Shown: piece by piece, positions 23,792 to 33,690 of the stretch
How positions within the stretch are numbered: position 1 is the first letter of the stretch
Layout: every line of letters starts with the position of its first letter
Origin: a bacterium
Lineage (GTDB): Bacteria > UBP14 > UBA6098 > 4484-93
Assembly: GCA_021158465.1 (NCBI GenBank)
Contig: JAGGUN010000052.1
Span: forward strand, 1 to 64,000
DNA: 64,000 nt
Direction: 5' to 3'
Made by a program: the position numbers and the translations under genes
Notes under the pieces: generated by a model
What the model saw: only the letters and a program-made list of their open reading frames with translations
Told to the model about the DNA's origin: nothing
Databases searched by the model: none

Positions 23792-26700
23792 TTGCAAATG
23801 AGGCTCGGTCTTCCCCTTGTAGTTTCGCTGATGTTTTTTGCTTCTATGCCGCTAGTGGCGCAGGAGCTACTTCCCTTCTGGATACCAGCGGTTCCGAGAA
23901 CAGACTCCCCTTTATTCTTCCCGTTCGAGAGAGAGCCGAGATTCTTCAATTATAAAGCAACGGACATCTGCTATGCCGACTTTGAGAGCGGATATGTTGT
24001 TGTTGTCAGGAAGATAAACAATCTTCTCACCTATCAGCCGTACATTATTCCAATTAGAAACTATATAGATTATCTGGAGTGGAAGGAGTTTAGGCTGAGC
24101 GGGGTCTCGAGGAAAGAGGGCAAGCTAACACGAGAAGGTAGCAAGGGTCTCAAATGGGAGATCCCTATTCGGTTTCCGAAGGTGATTCAGAGCTTCATCG
24201 GTGAAGGAGGGACAGGGCTTCAGGTAACGGGGGCATCAAAGATTACCTTCTCCGGCACATCCACATGGACAGAGTCAGAAGAAGGGGAGATGGACTACCC
24301 TGGTCAGAGCAAGTTCCCGTCGCTCAATATGGAACAGGAATCACGGTTCAGGATAACAGGCACCATCGGTAGCAAGATATCGGTCACAGTGGACCAGGAC
24401 AGCAAGCGAAACACAGAGCTGCAAAACACGGTTAATATAAAGTACACCGGGGAGGAGGACGACATTATCCAGAATCTCGAGGCTGGAAACACAACCATCG
24501 GATTGCCCAATACAAGGTTCGTTGGGTACTCTGAGCATGTTCAAGGGCTGTTCGGCATCAAGGGGCAGTTCCAGCTGGGCAACTGGGAGATAACAGCTAT
24601 CGCAAGCCAGGAGAAGGGGACATCAGAGAAGGTTACGATAAACGCCGGCGCGTCGCAGAGCACATTTACCATTGCAGACTATGAATACATCAAGCGGAAG
24701 TATTTCTTCATCGACGACCGCTTTATGCCCACGAACTTCACAGGGGAGGATTCGCTTATCTCTTTCGATGTTTATGTGGATGACAGGGACAACACAAACG
24801 ATAACATCCTTGGCGCCCATCCAGGATGGGCTGTGCTTGACCCGTTCTATCCTGATACAACAGATGAGCAGGATTCACACTACGGCAACTTCCATAAGCT
24901 GGATGTGACAGACTACTACATTGACGCGAGAACAGGGCAACTAACACTTGCCTACCCTGTGGATGAGTCTCACGCACTTGCTGTCTCGTATGTTGTGAAA
25001 ACGGGAACGGACATCGATACAGTGGGCGGAACCTTGCCTGATGGGCGGCTCTTGCTGAAGCTTGTGAAGATGCCGGATAGAAACCCATCTATGCACTGCT
25101 GGAGATATGAGATGCGAAATATCTACTCGCTCCATGCGACCAACATAGATCCAGATGGACTGGAAATTAATATATACCGCGGTTCCATAACAGACAGCGT
25201 GGATGCACTCGGAGCAACGAAATACATCGAGATATTCGGACTCGATCAACAGAATGAGGATATGGCTCCTATACCCGACGGGAAGGTGGATAGGGTTTAT
25301 ATCAACTACTCCGACGGTGAGCTGATATTCCCAGCGCTTCACCCGTTTGCACCGGAGGATATAGACACAATTCTCGTCCCTTCGCTTGCACTCCTACCTG
25401 ATACTGCGCAGGTACCGGAGATTTACAACTCGAATAGCGAAACGGAGATAAGGCAGAACTCAAAATTTGTTATCTGGGTGAAGACATCAGCAAGGACAGA
25501 TGTGTATAATCTTGGCAGGTTCAATATCATCGAGGGAAGCGAGGATATACGGTTGAACGGCACCAAGCTTGTCCGCGGTGTGGACTATACCATTGACTAC
25601 TTCTCAGGGCAGGTAACATTCCTAAATCCTGAAGCGACAAACCCAAACGCCCAGGTTACGATAAACTTCGAGTACGAACCATTCTTCCAGCCGGAGGCGA
25701 AGAACCTACTGGGGACACGGGTGGTTTATCGTTTCGGTGATGATGACGAAAACTGGGTTGGCTCGACCGTCCTTTACAAATCGGAGGTATCAGCGGAGGA
25801 CAGACCCCGGGTAGGACGAGAACCATCGAAAACACTCCTCACCGATGTAGATATCTCTTACCAAAAGAAGCTCCCGTTCCTAACATCACTTGTAAACGCC
25901 ATTCCGTTCGTCTCGACAGATGCGGAAAGTAAGTTCGAGTTCTCAGCAGAGGCTGCTGAATGCTTCTCTAATCCCAATTCGAAGAAGAAAGCTTACCTTG
26001 ATGATTTTGAGTCCGCAAAGGATGTGGTGAGCCTCGACATCAGAAGAACAACCTGGACACTTGCATCTGCACCTCTTGGAAAGGGGCAAGATGAGAGGGG
26101 AAGGTTATGGTGGTACAACCCTTACGATAGGGTGCCGGTCAAGGAGATATGGCCCGAGAAGGAAGTAACAGCAGAGGAAAGCAAGGTTCCTGTGCTTGTT
26201 CTGAATTTTGCGGATACCGCTGGGATAGGAACAGGCAGCTGGGCTGGGATCATGAGAGCCCTACCATCTGGATACTACGATCAGCGAGAGACAAAGTACC
26301 TCGAGGTATGGGTCAAAGGGAACAAAGGGGTTCTCCATATAGACCTTGGGGTTATGCAGGAAGATGTCAACGGAGACGGAATACTGAACACAGAGGATGC
26401 GGATAGCAACGGTGTTCTGTATGCTTCAGAGGATGTTGGGCTGGATGGCTTGGCAGATGAGGATGAACCAGGGTACAACCCATCGAGCAACCCTGACCCG
26501 AACGGCGACAACTGGAGGTATGATTCCCCTTACGACTACTCGCATATAAACGGCACTGAGGGGAATCGAAACGACCCCGACGGCGGTAGGAATCCCGATA
26601 CAGAGGATATAAACCACGACGGATTTCTCGAGCGGTTCAACAATTATTTTGAGTTCGACATAGACCTCTCATCCAGTCACTTTGAGGTGCCAGGAACCAG

Positions 26701-29575
26701 AAGCACGGAATCCGGCGACTACTGGAGGTTATACCGGATACCGATACAGGATTCACTCTTCACATTCGTCGAGGACGGTAAGGTATGGCATCGCAAGGAA
26801 ATTGGAAACCCTGATTGGCAATATATAAAGTTCGCAAGGCTCTGGGTCGATGGTGTCGAGGATTCAAGCATTATCTCCATCGCCTCAATCGAACTGGTGG
26901 GAAACAAGTGGCAAACGGAATCCGACTATCTCGATGTCTCGGTGAAAAACACGCACGAGAATGCTGACTACATCCCCCCTCCTGGTGTCCAGGGAGAAAG
27001 AGACCCAAGAACTGGATTAAGGGAAGCAGAGCAATCGCTTGTGCTATACTACAACGACCTGCCACCTGGGTCCACAGCAACGGCAGTCAAACAGCTCTTA
27101 CAGGCAGAAGACTACACATACTATCAGAGGCTGCATATGTTTGTCTACTGGAACGGCGAAGGTGGTATTGCACCTATACTCTTCCTGCGGATGGGAGCTG
27201 ACGAGAACAACTTCTACGAGTTCGGAGTAACTCTATCCCCTCTATGGAATGAGAACAACTTCATCGATGTGGACTTCGCCAAACTCACAGCGTTCAAGAA
27301 TGAGGCATACCTCTCGCTCGATTCCGGAGCTACCGTTGTCGACACAACAAAACAGTTCGGGAATAAATACTTCCGGGTGAAAGGACAACCATCACTGACC
27401 AACATCCGCCGATACACACTTGGCGTCAAGAATCCAGATGAACTCTACCCCATCTCTGGCGAGATATGGGTGGACGAGCTAACGCTTCGGGATGTCCGCA
27501 AGGAGCCAGGAGGCGCACAGAGAGCAGAAGTAAGGCTGAATCTCGCTGACATAGGAAATGTCGCATCATCGGTGGAGAGGAAGGACTCGGAATTCCACAG
27601 CCTGCGTGAGAAAAAAGGGACAGGCACAACAACGACATCCACCGGAGTGTCAGGACAGCTATACCTCGACAAGTTTGCACCGCGGAAACTGGGGATGTCA
27701 CTACCAGTTTCTGTTTCCTACAACAAAAACTGGTCTACACCAAGGCTCGTACCAGGCTCCGACATAATCTTGCCCGACTCCCTCAGAACAAAACAGCAAA
27801 CGATATCACGAAGCTACGGGGTTACCACATCGCTCGGGTTCAATGTTGACTCCCAAAACTGGCTTATCCAAGGGTTCGTTAACAGGGTCAGGAATTCATT
27901 CTCATATAGGAACCAACGCTCAACAGGACCAACTACACCGCTCTCACTATCGGAAAACACAAGTTTCCAGAATACATACGACGCCAGCCCGAAAAGTATG
28001 CACTTTATAAAACCGCTCGAGTTCCTGGCAAAACTCCTAAAAAAGAAACCTGCCACGGAAGACACAATAGCTGATACTATACAAACAGAGGAACCGGAAA
28101 CACCAGGACTGCCGAAGGGAGACCAAATACCTGGAAGCAGCACAACAAAAGGTATATGGAACACAAAACTATATTACCTTCCGAAGACCATCAAGTTTGA
28201 CACACAGATAACAGGCTCACATTCAAGGACCATCGACCAGTACAAAAACGACCGAACAACGATAAACAAAACACTCAACCACACATTCACCCTCGGCTAT
28301 CAACTGCTCGATCCGTTGACGACAAACCTTAACCTGAACATAAAGCGGGACATACGCTTCCCATCATCCATTTACATCCGGAAGGACAAGATACAGATAG
28401 GCGCGCCCTTGAGCAGAAGCCTAACCACACAAACATCCTTCTCACCAAAGCCTATATTTATCCTGACACACAACTACAATTTCAGCACGAACTACTCCGA
28501 GAACACCGACCCACAGAGAAACCAGGGGTATTTCGGCTCCGTTTCCCTATCGCGAACCGTGAGGGGAAACTGGACAGTGGACCTGAAAAAGATACCAGGA
28601 ATAAAGAAAAAAGGCTCACAAGGGGAAGGTCCGCTTTTGAGGATGTTGCAAGAGAGTGTCGGGAGGATTGGTCCCGTGAAGCTATCCGGGTCCCACGAGG
28701 AGAATGTGACCAAGCCAGCGCTCCTGGGGAGGCCTCTTATCTTCTTCCAGCTCGGCTGGACAACAACACCCGGGGTCGGCTCGACCAAACCAACAGGCTC
28801 TTCATACACAACGGTAAGAGACCAAAAAACCACTACTGACAACATCTCCGCCAATACGAGGGTGAAACTCTTCTGGAGTTTTAACCTCGACAACATCGGA
28901 GCATCCTGGCGCAGAACAAAAACCAGATCATCCACCTCGACAGAAGACCAGACGCTCGTCCTACCAGATGCAAGAATGACCTGGTCGGGACTATCCAAGA
29001 TAGACTTCATTAAGAAATATGCAAAAAGCACGACATTCTCCTCATCTTATAAGCGCACACTGAGTAAAGGGTTCCAGAACGACCTGCTATCCCACAAAAC
29101 CGAAACAAACGACTTTGCACCTCTTATCTCGGTAAGCATTGCATGGAAGAACAATGTTCAGACAAAGTTCGACCATACGAGGAAATACTCACGGGACGAA
29201 AATACAGGTGCTGCATCTCCGATCTTCAGAACTACATCTGAGAAGAGCTACTCGTTCAACGCGAGCTACTCGTTCTCCGCCCCACAGGGGATAAAACTAC
29301 CGCTTATAAAAACCATCCGTTTCGAGAACACACTGACAACATCCCTAACCTTCACGCTCACGAGAACTACCTCAAAGAACGGTTCACTCCTCGGTGGAAA
29401 AGCGAGAATCGACAACGATATAAAGGAATGGAACCTCACTCCGAAGCTGACATACCGCTTCTCAAGAAACCTCGATGGTGCTCTGGAAGGAAAGTTCACA
29501 AACAGAAAGAATATGCTCATCAAGTCGACACAAAAGACACGGGAAATCTCCATATGGGTGGAACTCAAATTCTAA
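23792..29575 (+). CDS. SprA-like T9SS outer-membrane translocon protein
   Basis: About 1,927 residues. I favour the TTG at 23792 (6 bp after AAGGAG); the ATG at 23798 is an alternative. Signal peptide ends near FASMPLVAQ. Family landmarks: a segment with ISVTVDQDSKRNTELQNT, LPNTRFVGYSEHVQGLFGIK and WEITAIASQEKGTSEK (SprA N-terminal domain), repeated amphipathic beta strands, the conserved KKAYLDDFESAKDVVSLDI, and a long C-terminal beta-strand array ending in an aromatic-polar strand (REISIWVELKF), as in an outer-membrane barrel. SprA forms the giant T9SS pore in Bacteroidota, where it is about 2,400 residues, so this homolog is shorter. Acidic EF-hand-like stretches (DVNGDGILNTEDADSNG) occur near residue 860. 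It would export the sorting-domain proteins found nearby. Confidence 0.88.
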   Translation: MQMRLGLPLVVSLMFFASMPLVAQELLPFWIPAVPRTDSPLFFPFEREPRFFNYKATDICYADFESGYVVVVRKINNLLTYQPYIIPIRNYIDYLEWKEFRLSGVSRKEGKLTREGSKGLKWEIPIRFPKVIQSFIGEGGTGLQVTGASKITFSGTSTWTESEEGEMDYPGQSKFPSLNMEQESRFRITGTIGSKISVTVDQDSKRNTELQNTVNIKYTGEEDDIIQNLEAGNTTIGLPNTRFVGYSEHVQGLFGIKGQFQLGNWEITAIASQEKGTSEKVTINAGASQSTFTIADYEYIKRKYFFIDDRFMPTNFTGEDSLISFDVYVDDRDNTNDNILGAHPGWAVLDPFYPDTTDEQDSHYGNFHKLDVTDYYIDARTGQLTLAYPVDESHALAVSYVVKTGTDIDTVGGTLPDGRLLLKLVKMPDRNPSMHCWRYEMRNIYSLHATNIDPDGLEINIYRGSITDSVDALGATKYIEIFGLDQQNEDMAPIPDGKVDRVYINYSDGELIFPALHPFAPEDIDTILVPSLALLPDTAQVPEIYNSNSETEIRQNSKFVIWVKTSARTDVYNLGRFNIIEGSEDIRLNGTKLVRGVDYTIDYFSGQVTFLNPEATNPNAQVTINFEYEPFFQPEAKNLLGTRVVYRFGDDDENWVGSTVLYKSEVSAEDRPRVGREPSKTLLTDVDISYQKKLPFLTSLVNAIPFVSTDAESKFEFSAEAAECFSNPNSKKKAYLDDFESAKDVVSLDIRRTTWTLASAPLGKGQDERGRLWWYNPYDRVPVKEIWPEKEVTAEESKVPVLVLNFADTAGIGTGSWAGIMRALPSGYYDQRETKYLEVWVKGNKGVLHIDLGVMQEDVNGDGILNTEDADSNGVLYASEDVGLDGLADEDEPGYNPSSNPDPNGDNWRYDSPYDYSHINGTEGNRNDPDGGRNPDTEDINHDGFLERFNNYFEFDIDLSSSHFEVPGTRSTESGDYWRLYRIPIQDSLFTFVEDGKVWHRKEIGNPDWQYIKFARLWVDGVEDSSIISIASIELVGNKWQTESDYLDVSVKNTHENADYIPPPGVQGERDPRTGLREAEQSLVLYYNDLPPGSTATAVKQLLQAEDYTYYQRLHMFVYWNGEGGIAPILFLRMGADENNFYEFGVTLSPLWNENNFIDVDFAKLTAFKNEAYLSLDSGATVVDTTKQFGNKYFRVKGQPSLTNIRRYTLGVKNPDELYPISGEIWVDELTLRDVRKEPGGAQRAEVRLNLADIGNVASSVERKDSEFHSLREKKGTGTTTTSTGVSGQLYLDKFAPRKLGMSLPVSVSYNKNWSTPRLVPGSDIILPDSLRTKQQTISRSYGVTTSLGFNVDSQNWLIQGFVNRVRNSFSYRNQRSTGPTTPLSLSENTSFQNTYDASPKSMHFIKPLEFLAKLLKKKPATEDTIADTIQTEEPETPGLPKGDQIPGSSTTKGIWNTKLYYLPKTIKFDTQITGSHSRTIDQYKNDRTTINKTLNHTFTLGYQLLDPLTTNLNLNIKRDIRFPSSIYIRKDKIQIGAPLSRSLTTQTSFSPKPIFILTHNYNFSTNYSENTDPQRNQGYFGSVSLSRTVRGNWTVDLKKIPGIKKKGSQGEGPLLRMLQESVGRIGPVKLSGSHEENVTKPALLGRPLIFFQLGWTTTPGVGSTKPTGSSYTTVRDQKTTTDNISANTRVKLFWSFNLDNIGASWRRTKTRSSTSTEDQTLVLPDARMTWSGLSKIDFIKKYAKSTTFSSSYKRTLSKGFQNDLLSHKTETNDFAPLISVSIAWKNNVQTKFDHTRKYSRDENTGAASPIFRTTSEKSYSFNASYSFSAPQGIKLPLIKTIRFENTLTTSLTFTLTRTTSKNGSLLGGKARIDNDIKEWNLTPKLTYRFSRNLDGALEGKFTNRKNMLIKSTQKTREISIWVELKF

Positions 29576-29587
29576 ATCAAGGACAAT

Positions 29588-30670
29588 ATGGAAGAAGATA
29601 GCTGTAAAAGGAGCAGGCAGATTATCAAGATAAGCCAGCTGTTTTCACTCAAATATCCGCTACCTGTGCTTCTCGAGAAGATAACAGAGGAAACCTGCAA
29701 GGTCTTCGCGGCGGAGCGGTCAAGCATATTTGTGGTCGATAGGAAGAGACGGTCACTGTGGACAATTGCCGCAACAGGGGTCGAAATCCTGAACCTCCCG
29801 ATAGACGAGGGAATTGCTGGCTATGTGGCAATAACAGGAGAAGAGGTCTTCATACCAGACGCATACAAAGACAGCAGATTCTCACCAAAAATGGACAGGA
29901 TAACCGGATTCCACACGAAAAATATCGCCGCACTCCCGCTCTTCGACCCACAGAAGAGAATAACAGGAGTGTGGGAGCTTTTAAATATCGATGAAAAGGA
30001 GGCAGGAGAAGAACAGTTCGAGCTGTTAAGGATCGTGGCAGGAGAGATAGCCGTTGCACTCTCGAACGCCCTTCTGTTCGACCAGCTAAAGAAGAGCCTG
30101 AACAGCTTCATTATGACACTCGCTCTGACAATCGATGAACGACATCCGTTCACAAGAGGACACACAAAAAGGGTGGCAGAATACTCCGTTGGAATAGCAA
30201 AGGAGATGGGGCTTCCAGAGGATAGAATCGAAAAGATAAGGATAGCCGCTATCCTGCATGACTACGGCAAGATAGCTATCCCTGATTCCATACTGAAGAA
30301 AGCAGGAAGTCTAACCCCTGAGGAATATGAAATAATGAAAACACACTCACAGCTCACATACGATATCCTCAAGAATGTCGAACTACCCGAGGGGTGCGAA
30401 GATGTGGTAAAGATCGCATCCCTCCACCACGAGAGGATCGATGGAAGCGGATACCCGTATGGTCTATCCGATGACCAGATCCCCATCGAGGCACAGATTA
30501 TCGGAATCGCAGATGAATTCGACGCAGCAACAACAATCCGAGAGTACAGCGGAGCAAAATCGTTCAAAACAGCAAAAAAAGAGATAGAAGAACAGAGAGG
30601 GAAAAAGTTCTCCGAAGAGGTAACAGACGCTTTTATTCGATACCTCGAAAAATACCTGAAAAACAGATGA
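29588..30670 (+). CDS. GAF domain - HD-GYP cyclic-di-GMP phosphodiesterase-like protein
   Basis: 360 residues. A GAF sensor domain occupies roughly 15-165 (SSIFVVDRKRRSLWTI, EGIAGYVAITGE, IAALPLFDPQKRITGV). A short helical linker joins it to an HD-GYP domain with HTKRVAEYS, ILHDYGKIAIPD (H224-D225), HSQLTYDIL, HHERIDGSGYPYGL and IADEFDAAT. All metal and GYP residues are present, so c-di-GMP hydrolysis is plausible, triggered by a small ligand or redox state at the GAF domain. It is cytoplasmic. It lies 12 bp after the SprA-like gene and overlaps the next gene by 4 bp. Confidence 0.92.
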   Translation: MEEDSCKRSRQIIKISQLFSLKYPLPVLLEKITEETCKVFAAERSSIFVVDRKRRSLWTIAATGVEILNLPIDEGIAGYVAITGEEVFIPDAYKDSRFSPKMDRITGFHTKNIAALPLFDPQKRITGVWELLNIDEKEAGEEQFELLRIVAGEIAVALSNALLFDQLKKSLNSFIMTLALTIDERHPFTRGHTKRVAEYSVGIAKEMGLPEDRIEKIRIAAILHDYGKIAIPDSILKKAGSLTPEEYEIMKTHSQLTYDILKNVELPEGCEDVVKIASLHHERIDGSGYPYGLSDDQIPIEAQIIGIADEFDAATTIREYSGAKSFKTAKKEIEEQRGKKFSEEVTDAFIRYLEKYLKNR

Positions 30671-31317
30671 ACACAAGCCAAAGACTGCTTGAGATTTACA
30701 AGCACCTCCTTGACTATTTTGGACCACAAAACTGGTGGCCAGCAGAGACAAAAGAGGAGATCATAATAGGGGCAGTCCTCACTCAGAATACCAACTGGAA
30801 AAATGTCGAAAAGGCAATAAGCAACCTGAAAAACAACGGAATCCTATCGATAAAGGAAATAGACAAAACCGACATATCCACCATTGCAGAACTAATAAAG
30901 CCGTCAGGCTACTTCAACCAGAAGGCAAAAAAACTGAAGAGGCTCTCACACTTTCTGGTGAAGCACTACGACGGCGATGCGGATAAGCTCAAATCTGTCC
31001 CAACGGAGAGACTACGGAGTGAACTGCTATCCATAAATGGGGTAGGACCAGAGACCGCAGACAGCATCCTGCTTTATGCCCTTGAAAGACCTGTGTTCGT
31101 CGTGGATGCATACAGCTTCCGGCTCGCCATCCGACACAACCTCATCTGGGAGGATGCCACATACAAGGAGCTTCAGGAGCTGTTTACACAAAACCTACCC
31201 AAGGATAGCTCGCTCTACAACGAATATCATGCGCTGATCGTCCAGCTTGGGAAGAGCTTCTGCAAGAAGAAAAACCCTATATGCAGTAGCTGCCCATTAA
31301 ATTTTGATTTGCATTGA
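30667..31317 (+). CDS. Endonuclease III-like (MagIII-type) DNA glycosylase, apparent C-terminal frameshift
   Basis: 216 residues as read. HhH-GPD fold: [15 protein letters not shown] near residue 38, the helix-hairpin-helix [16 protein letters not shown], and the catalytic Asp D147 in FVVDAYSF. The lyase lysine of endonuclease III is replaced by Glu (E129), 18 residues before the Asp, so it should be a monofunctional glycosylase, as in 3-methyladenine glycosylase MagIII. Cluster cysteines C199, C206 and C209 are present but the fourth is absent; the protein ends NFDLH. Removing one T of the run at 31308-31310 would restore C-x6-C-x2-C-x5-C and extend the frame to 31336. It overlaps the HD-GYP gene by 4 bp. 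Confidence 0.85.
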   Translation: MNTSQRLLEIYKHLLDYFGPQNWWPAETKEEIIIGAVLTQNTNWKNVEKAISNLKNNGILSIKEIDKTDISTIAELIKPSGYFNQKAKKLKRLSHFLVKHYDGDADKLKSVPTERLRSELLSINGVGPETADSILLYALERPVFVVDAYSFRLAIRHNLIWEDATYKELQELFTQNLPKDSSLYNEYHALIVQLGKSFCKKKNPICSSCPLNFDLH

Positions 31318-31337
31318 GATACAAAAAGAGTTATAAT
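31309..31337 (+). promoter_or_regulatory. Promoter of eno
   Basis: -35 TTGCAT (31309-31314), 17 bp spacer, perfect -10 TATAAT (31332-31337), followed by AAAGGAGAG and the eno ATG at 31368. It overlaps the end of the glycosylase gene. Confidence 0.65.
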
Positions 31338-31367
31338 AAGAATTCACCTTTAGTCAAAGGAGAGAAA

Positions 31368-32648
31368 ATGGACGAGATTATTGACATTTACGCAAGGGAG
31401 ATTCTGGATTCGCGAGGGAACCCGACGATTGCTGTTGAGGTGCTTCTCGAGGACGGGACAGTTGGTAGTGCTGCCGTTCCCTCAGGAGCATCAACAGGTG
31501 TGCATGAGGCACTGGAGCTTCGGGACAACGACCCTTCACGCTACAAGGGCAAAGGCGTTCTGAAGGCGGTTGAGAATGTCAACGAGGTTATAGCTGATGA
31601 CATTATCGGGCTCGAGGCATGCGACCAGCCCCAAATAGACCGTGTGTTAATAGAACTGGACGGAACGGAGAACAAGGAAAAGCTTGGCGCAAACGCAATC
31701 CTTGGCGTCTCGATGGCTGTTGCTCGGGCTGCGGCAAATTTCCTCGAGATGCCTCTATATATGTATCTGGGCGGAACAACGGCAAGAACGCTTCCCATAC
31801 CGTTCCTGAACCTGATAAACGGCGGAAAACACGCCGGGGAAAAACTCGACATCCAGGAATTTATGATAGCACCGGTAAAAGCAGGTAGCTTTCGGGAGGC
31901 GATGAGGTGGGCATCGGAGATCTTTCACACGATAAAGTCGATTCTGGAGAAAGACGGACACCAGACAACAGTCGGCGACGAAGGAGGGTTCGCACCAGAC
32001 CTGAAAGATAACAGGGAGGCAATCGAATATATCCTCAGTGGAATAGAAAAAGCAGGGTACAAACCCGGCGAGGATGTGTTCATCGCACTCGATGCGGCAG
32101 CCTCAAACTTCTACGATGGAAGGAAGAAACTATACCGGTTCGAAGGAAAAACACTCTCCTCGGATGAGATGATCGAATACTACAAGCAGGTCGTTTCAAA
32201 GTATCCTATCATCTCGATTGAGGACGGGCTTGCAGAGGATGACTGGGACGGTTGGAAGGCTCTCACGGATGAGCTCGGTGAGAAGGTCCAGCTGGTCGGC
32301 GACGACCTTTTCGTTACCAACATTAAGAGGATAAAGGAGGGGGTAACTCGTGGCGTCGCAAATTCGGTCCTCATCAAGCCCAATCAGATAGGAACGGTAA
32401 CAGAGACGATAGAGGCAGCAATGTGGACACTCAGAAGGGGTTATAATGCAATGGTCTCGCACCGTTCTGGTGAGACATCGGACGCATTTATCGCCGACCT
32501 TGCCGTTGCCCTCGGCACAGGGCAGATAAAGAGTGGATCAGTCTCGAGAAGCGAGAGACTCGCTAAATACAACAGGCTTATGCAGATAGAGGACGAGCTC
32601 GACAAAAACGCAATATTCCCAGACTATCGCGAGCTTTTCAAAAGGTAG
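31368..32648 (+). CDS. eno: Enolase
   Basis: 426 residues from the ATG at 31368, preceded by AAAGGAGAG; an in-frame upstream ATG at 31314 overlaps the previous gene and lacks a site. Converts 2-phosphoglycerate to phosphoenolpyruvate. Visible: [77 protein letters not shown], the metal ligands in [11 protein letters not shown] and [10 protein letters not shown], the catalytic Lys in LIKPNQIGT, and the [17 protein letters not shown] signature. Complete and of usual length. Confidence 0.98.
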   Translation: MDEIIDIYAREILDSRGNPTIAVEVLLEDGTVGSAAVPSGASTGVHEALELRDNDPSRYKGKGVLKAVENVNEVIADDIIGLEACDQPQIDRVLIELDGTENKEKLGANAILGVSMAVARAAANFLEMPLYMYLGGTTARTLPIPFLNLINGGKHAGEKLDIQEFMIAPVKAGSFREAMRWASEIFHTIKSILEKDGHQTTVGDEGGFAPDLKDNREAIEYILSGIEKAGYKPGEDVFIALDAAASNFYDGRKKLYRFEGKTLSSDEMIEYYKQVVSKYPIISIEDGLAEDDWDGWKALTDELGEKVQLVGDDLFVTNIKRIKEGVTRGVANSVLIKPNQIGTVTETIEAAMWTLRRGYNAMVSHRSGETSDAFIADLAVALGTGQIKSGSVSRSERLAKYNRLMQIEDELDKNAIFPDYRELFKR

Positions 32649-32650
32649 AT

Positions 32651-32992
32651 ATGCAGAAGAGATATTACAACAGACGCTATCTCCGGATTGACCCTAAGAG
32701 GCTTGAATTCATAAAAAAGAGAAAAAGAACCTTCATAATCCTCGGGGTAGTTGGAGCTGTCTTTGTCCTACTTTTCGCTGGCAACTACGGAGCGTGGGGA
32801 ATTATAAAGAGACAGCTCCTCATTGCCCAGCTTAATCGGCAAATAAAAAGAGAAGAAGCGAAAATTGACTCTCTGAGACAGGAGATACAGCTCCTAAAGA
32901 CCGATTCAGCATATATCGAAAAGGTAGCTCGGGAAGAGTTTTATATGGTAGGTAAGAACGAGAAGCTTTTCATATTCCAGGAGAAGAAGTGA
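32651..32992 (+). CDS. FtsB/DivIC-type septum formation initiator protein
   Basis: 113 residues. Basic N-terminus, one membrane helix near residues 26-46 (TFIILGVVGAVFVLLFAG), then a coiled coil (IAQLNRQIKREEAKIDSLRQ) and the family end motif YIEKVAREEFYMVGKNEKL. Bitopic divisome protein bridging FtsL/FtsQ-type partners at the septum. It sits 2 bp after eno, a linkage also found in Proteobacteria (eno-ftsB). The next start overlaps its stop. Confidence 0.88.
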   Translation: MQKRYYNRRYLRIDPKRLEFIKKRKRTFIILGVVGAVFVLLFAGNYGAWGIIKRQLLIAQLNRQIKREEAKIDSLRQEIQLLKTDSAYIEKVAREEFYMVGKNEKLFIFQEKK

Positions 32993-33690
32993 AAAAGGTA
33001 AGCATAAGATCTTCGCTCAAAAACAGTTTCCTTACCGGTCTGCTTGTCACAGCACCGATTGTGATAACCGTTTTCGTCTTCTATGTTGCCTTTGTGAAGC
33101 TCGACAGTGTTCTCGGTAGTTTTCTGGCAAACTATGTTACACTCCCTGGAGGGAAACCGATACCAGGTGTTGGGCTTGTAGCTCTGGTCGCTATAATCAC
33201 AGGATTCGGCATCATCACAAGAAGCTACGCCGGTAAACTCTTCGTGAAAACAATAGACACACTCTTTAGAAGCATACCGCTTGTCAAGGTACTCTACAAC
33301 TCCATCAAGCAAGCAGGAAATATCATTGCCTCAAACAAACTTGTCTTCAAGAAGGTTCTCTTGGTAGATATGACCGAGACAGGAGTAAAAGGACTGGCGT
33401 TCTTGACAAGCGATTCAACCCTCAAGACTATCGATGGTAAGAGGTATATCTCAGTATTTTTCCCATCTGCTCCCACACCGACAACAGGGTTTATGCTTTT
33501 TGTCCCGGAGGAAAGGACGGTCGAGATAGAGATCGATATGGAATCTGCCCTGAAGATGGTTGTGTCCGGTGGTATGCTACGCCCGGAAAACTTTACCCTC
33601 CAAGGAAGGAAAGTAAGCTATGAAACAGTTGACAGTCGAGGACATCGAGAGCAACCCAGAGATCCGTGCGCTTATAATTCAGGCGGATAG
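32989..33690 (+). CDS. DUF502 family membrane protein
   Basis: 233 residues from a GTG overlapping the previous stop. Two membrane helices (TGLLVTAPIVITVFVFYVAF and a second near residues 58-76 ending in ITGFGIITRSYAG), then the family motif IPLVKVLYNSIKQ, SDSTLKTIDGKR, VFFPSAPTPTTGFMLFVP and a C-terminal helix. DUF502 proteins are conserved membrane proteins without an assigned role. The last 24 codons overlap the start of the next gene by 71 bp and look non-conserved (ending CAYNSGG). Confidence 0.85.
   Translation: MKKVSIRSSLKNSFLTGLLVTAPIVITVFVFYVAFVKLDSVLGSFLANYVTLPGGKPIPGVGLVALVAIITGFGIITRSYAGKLFVKTIDTLFRSIPLVKVLYNSIKQAGNIIASNKLVFKKVLLVDMTETGVKGLAFLTSDSTLKTIDGKRYISVFFPSAPTPTTGFMLFVPEERTVEIEIDMESALKMVVSGGMLRPENFTLQGRKVSYETVDSRGHREQPRDPCAYNSGG

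Noticed and set aside
26390-26640. Calcium-binding dockerin domain inside the SprA-like protein
   Set aside because: The Asp/Asn-rich loops lack the duplicated dockerin pattern and fit acidic loops of the SprA family.
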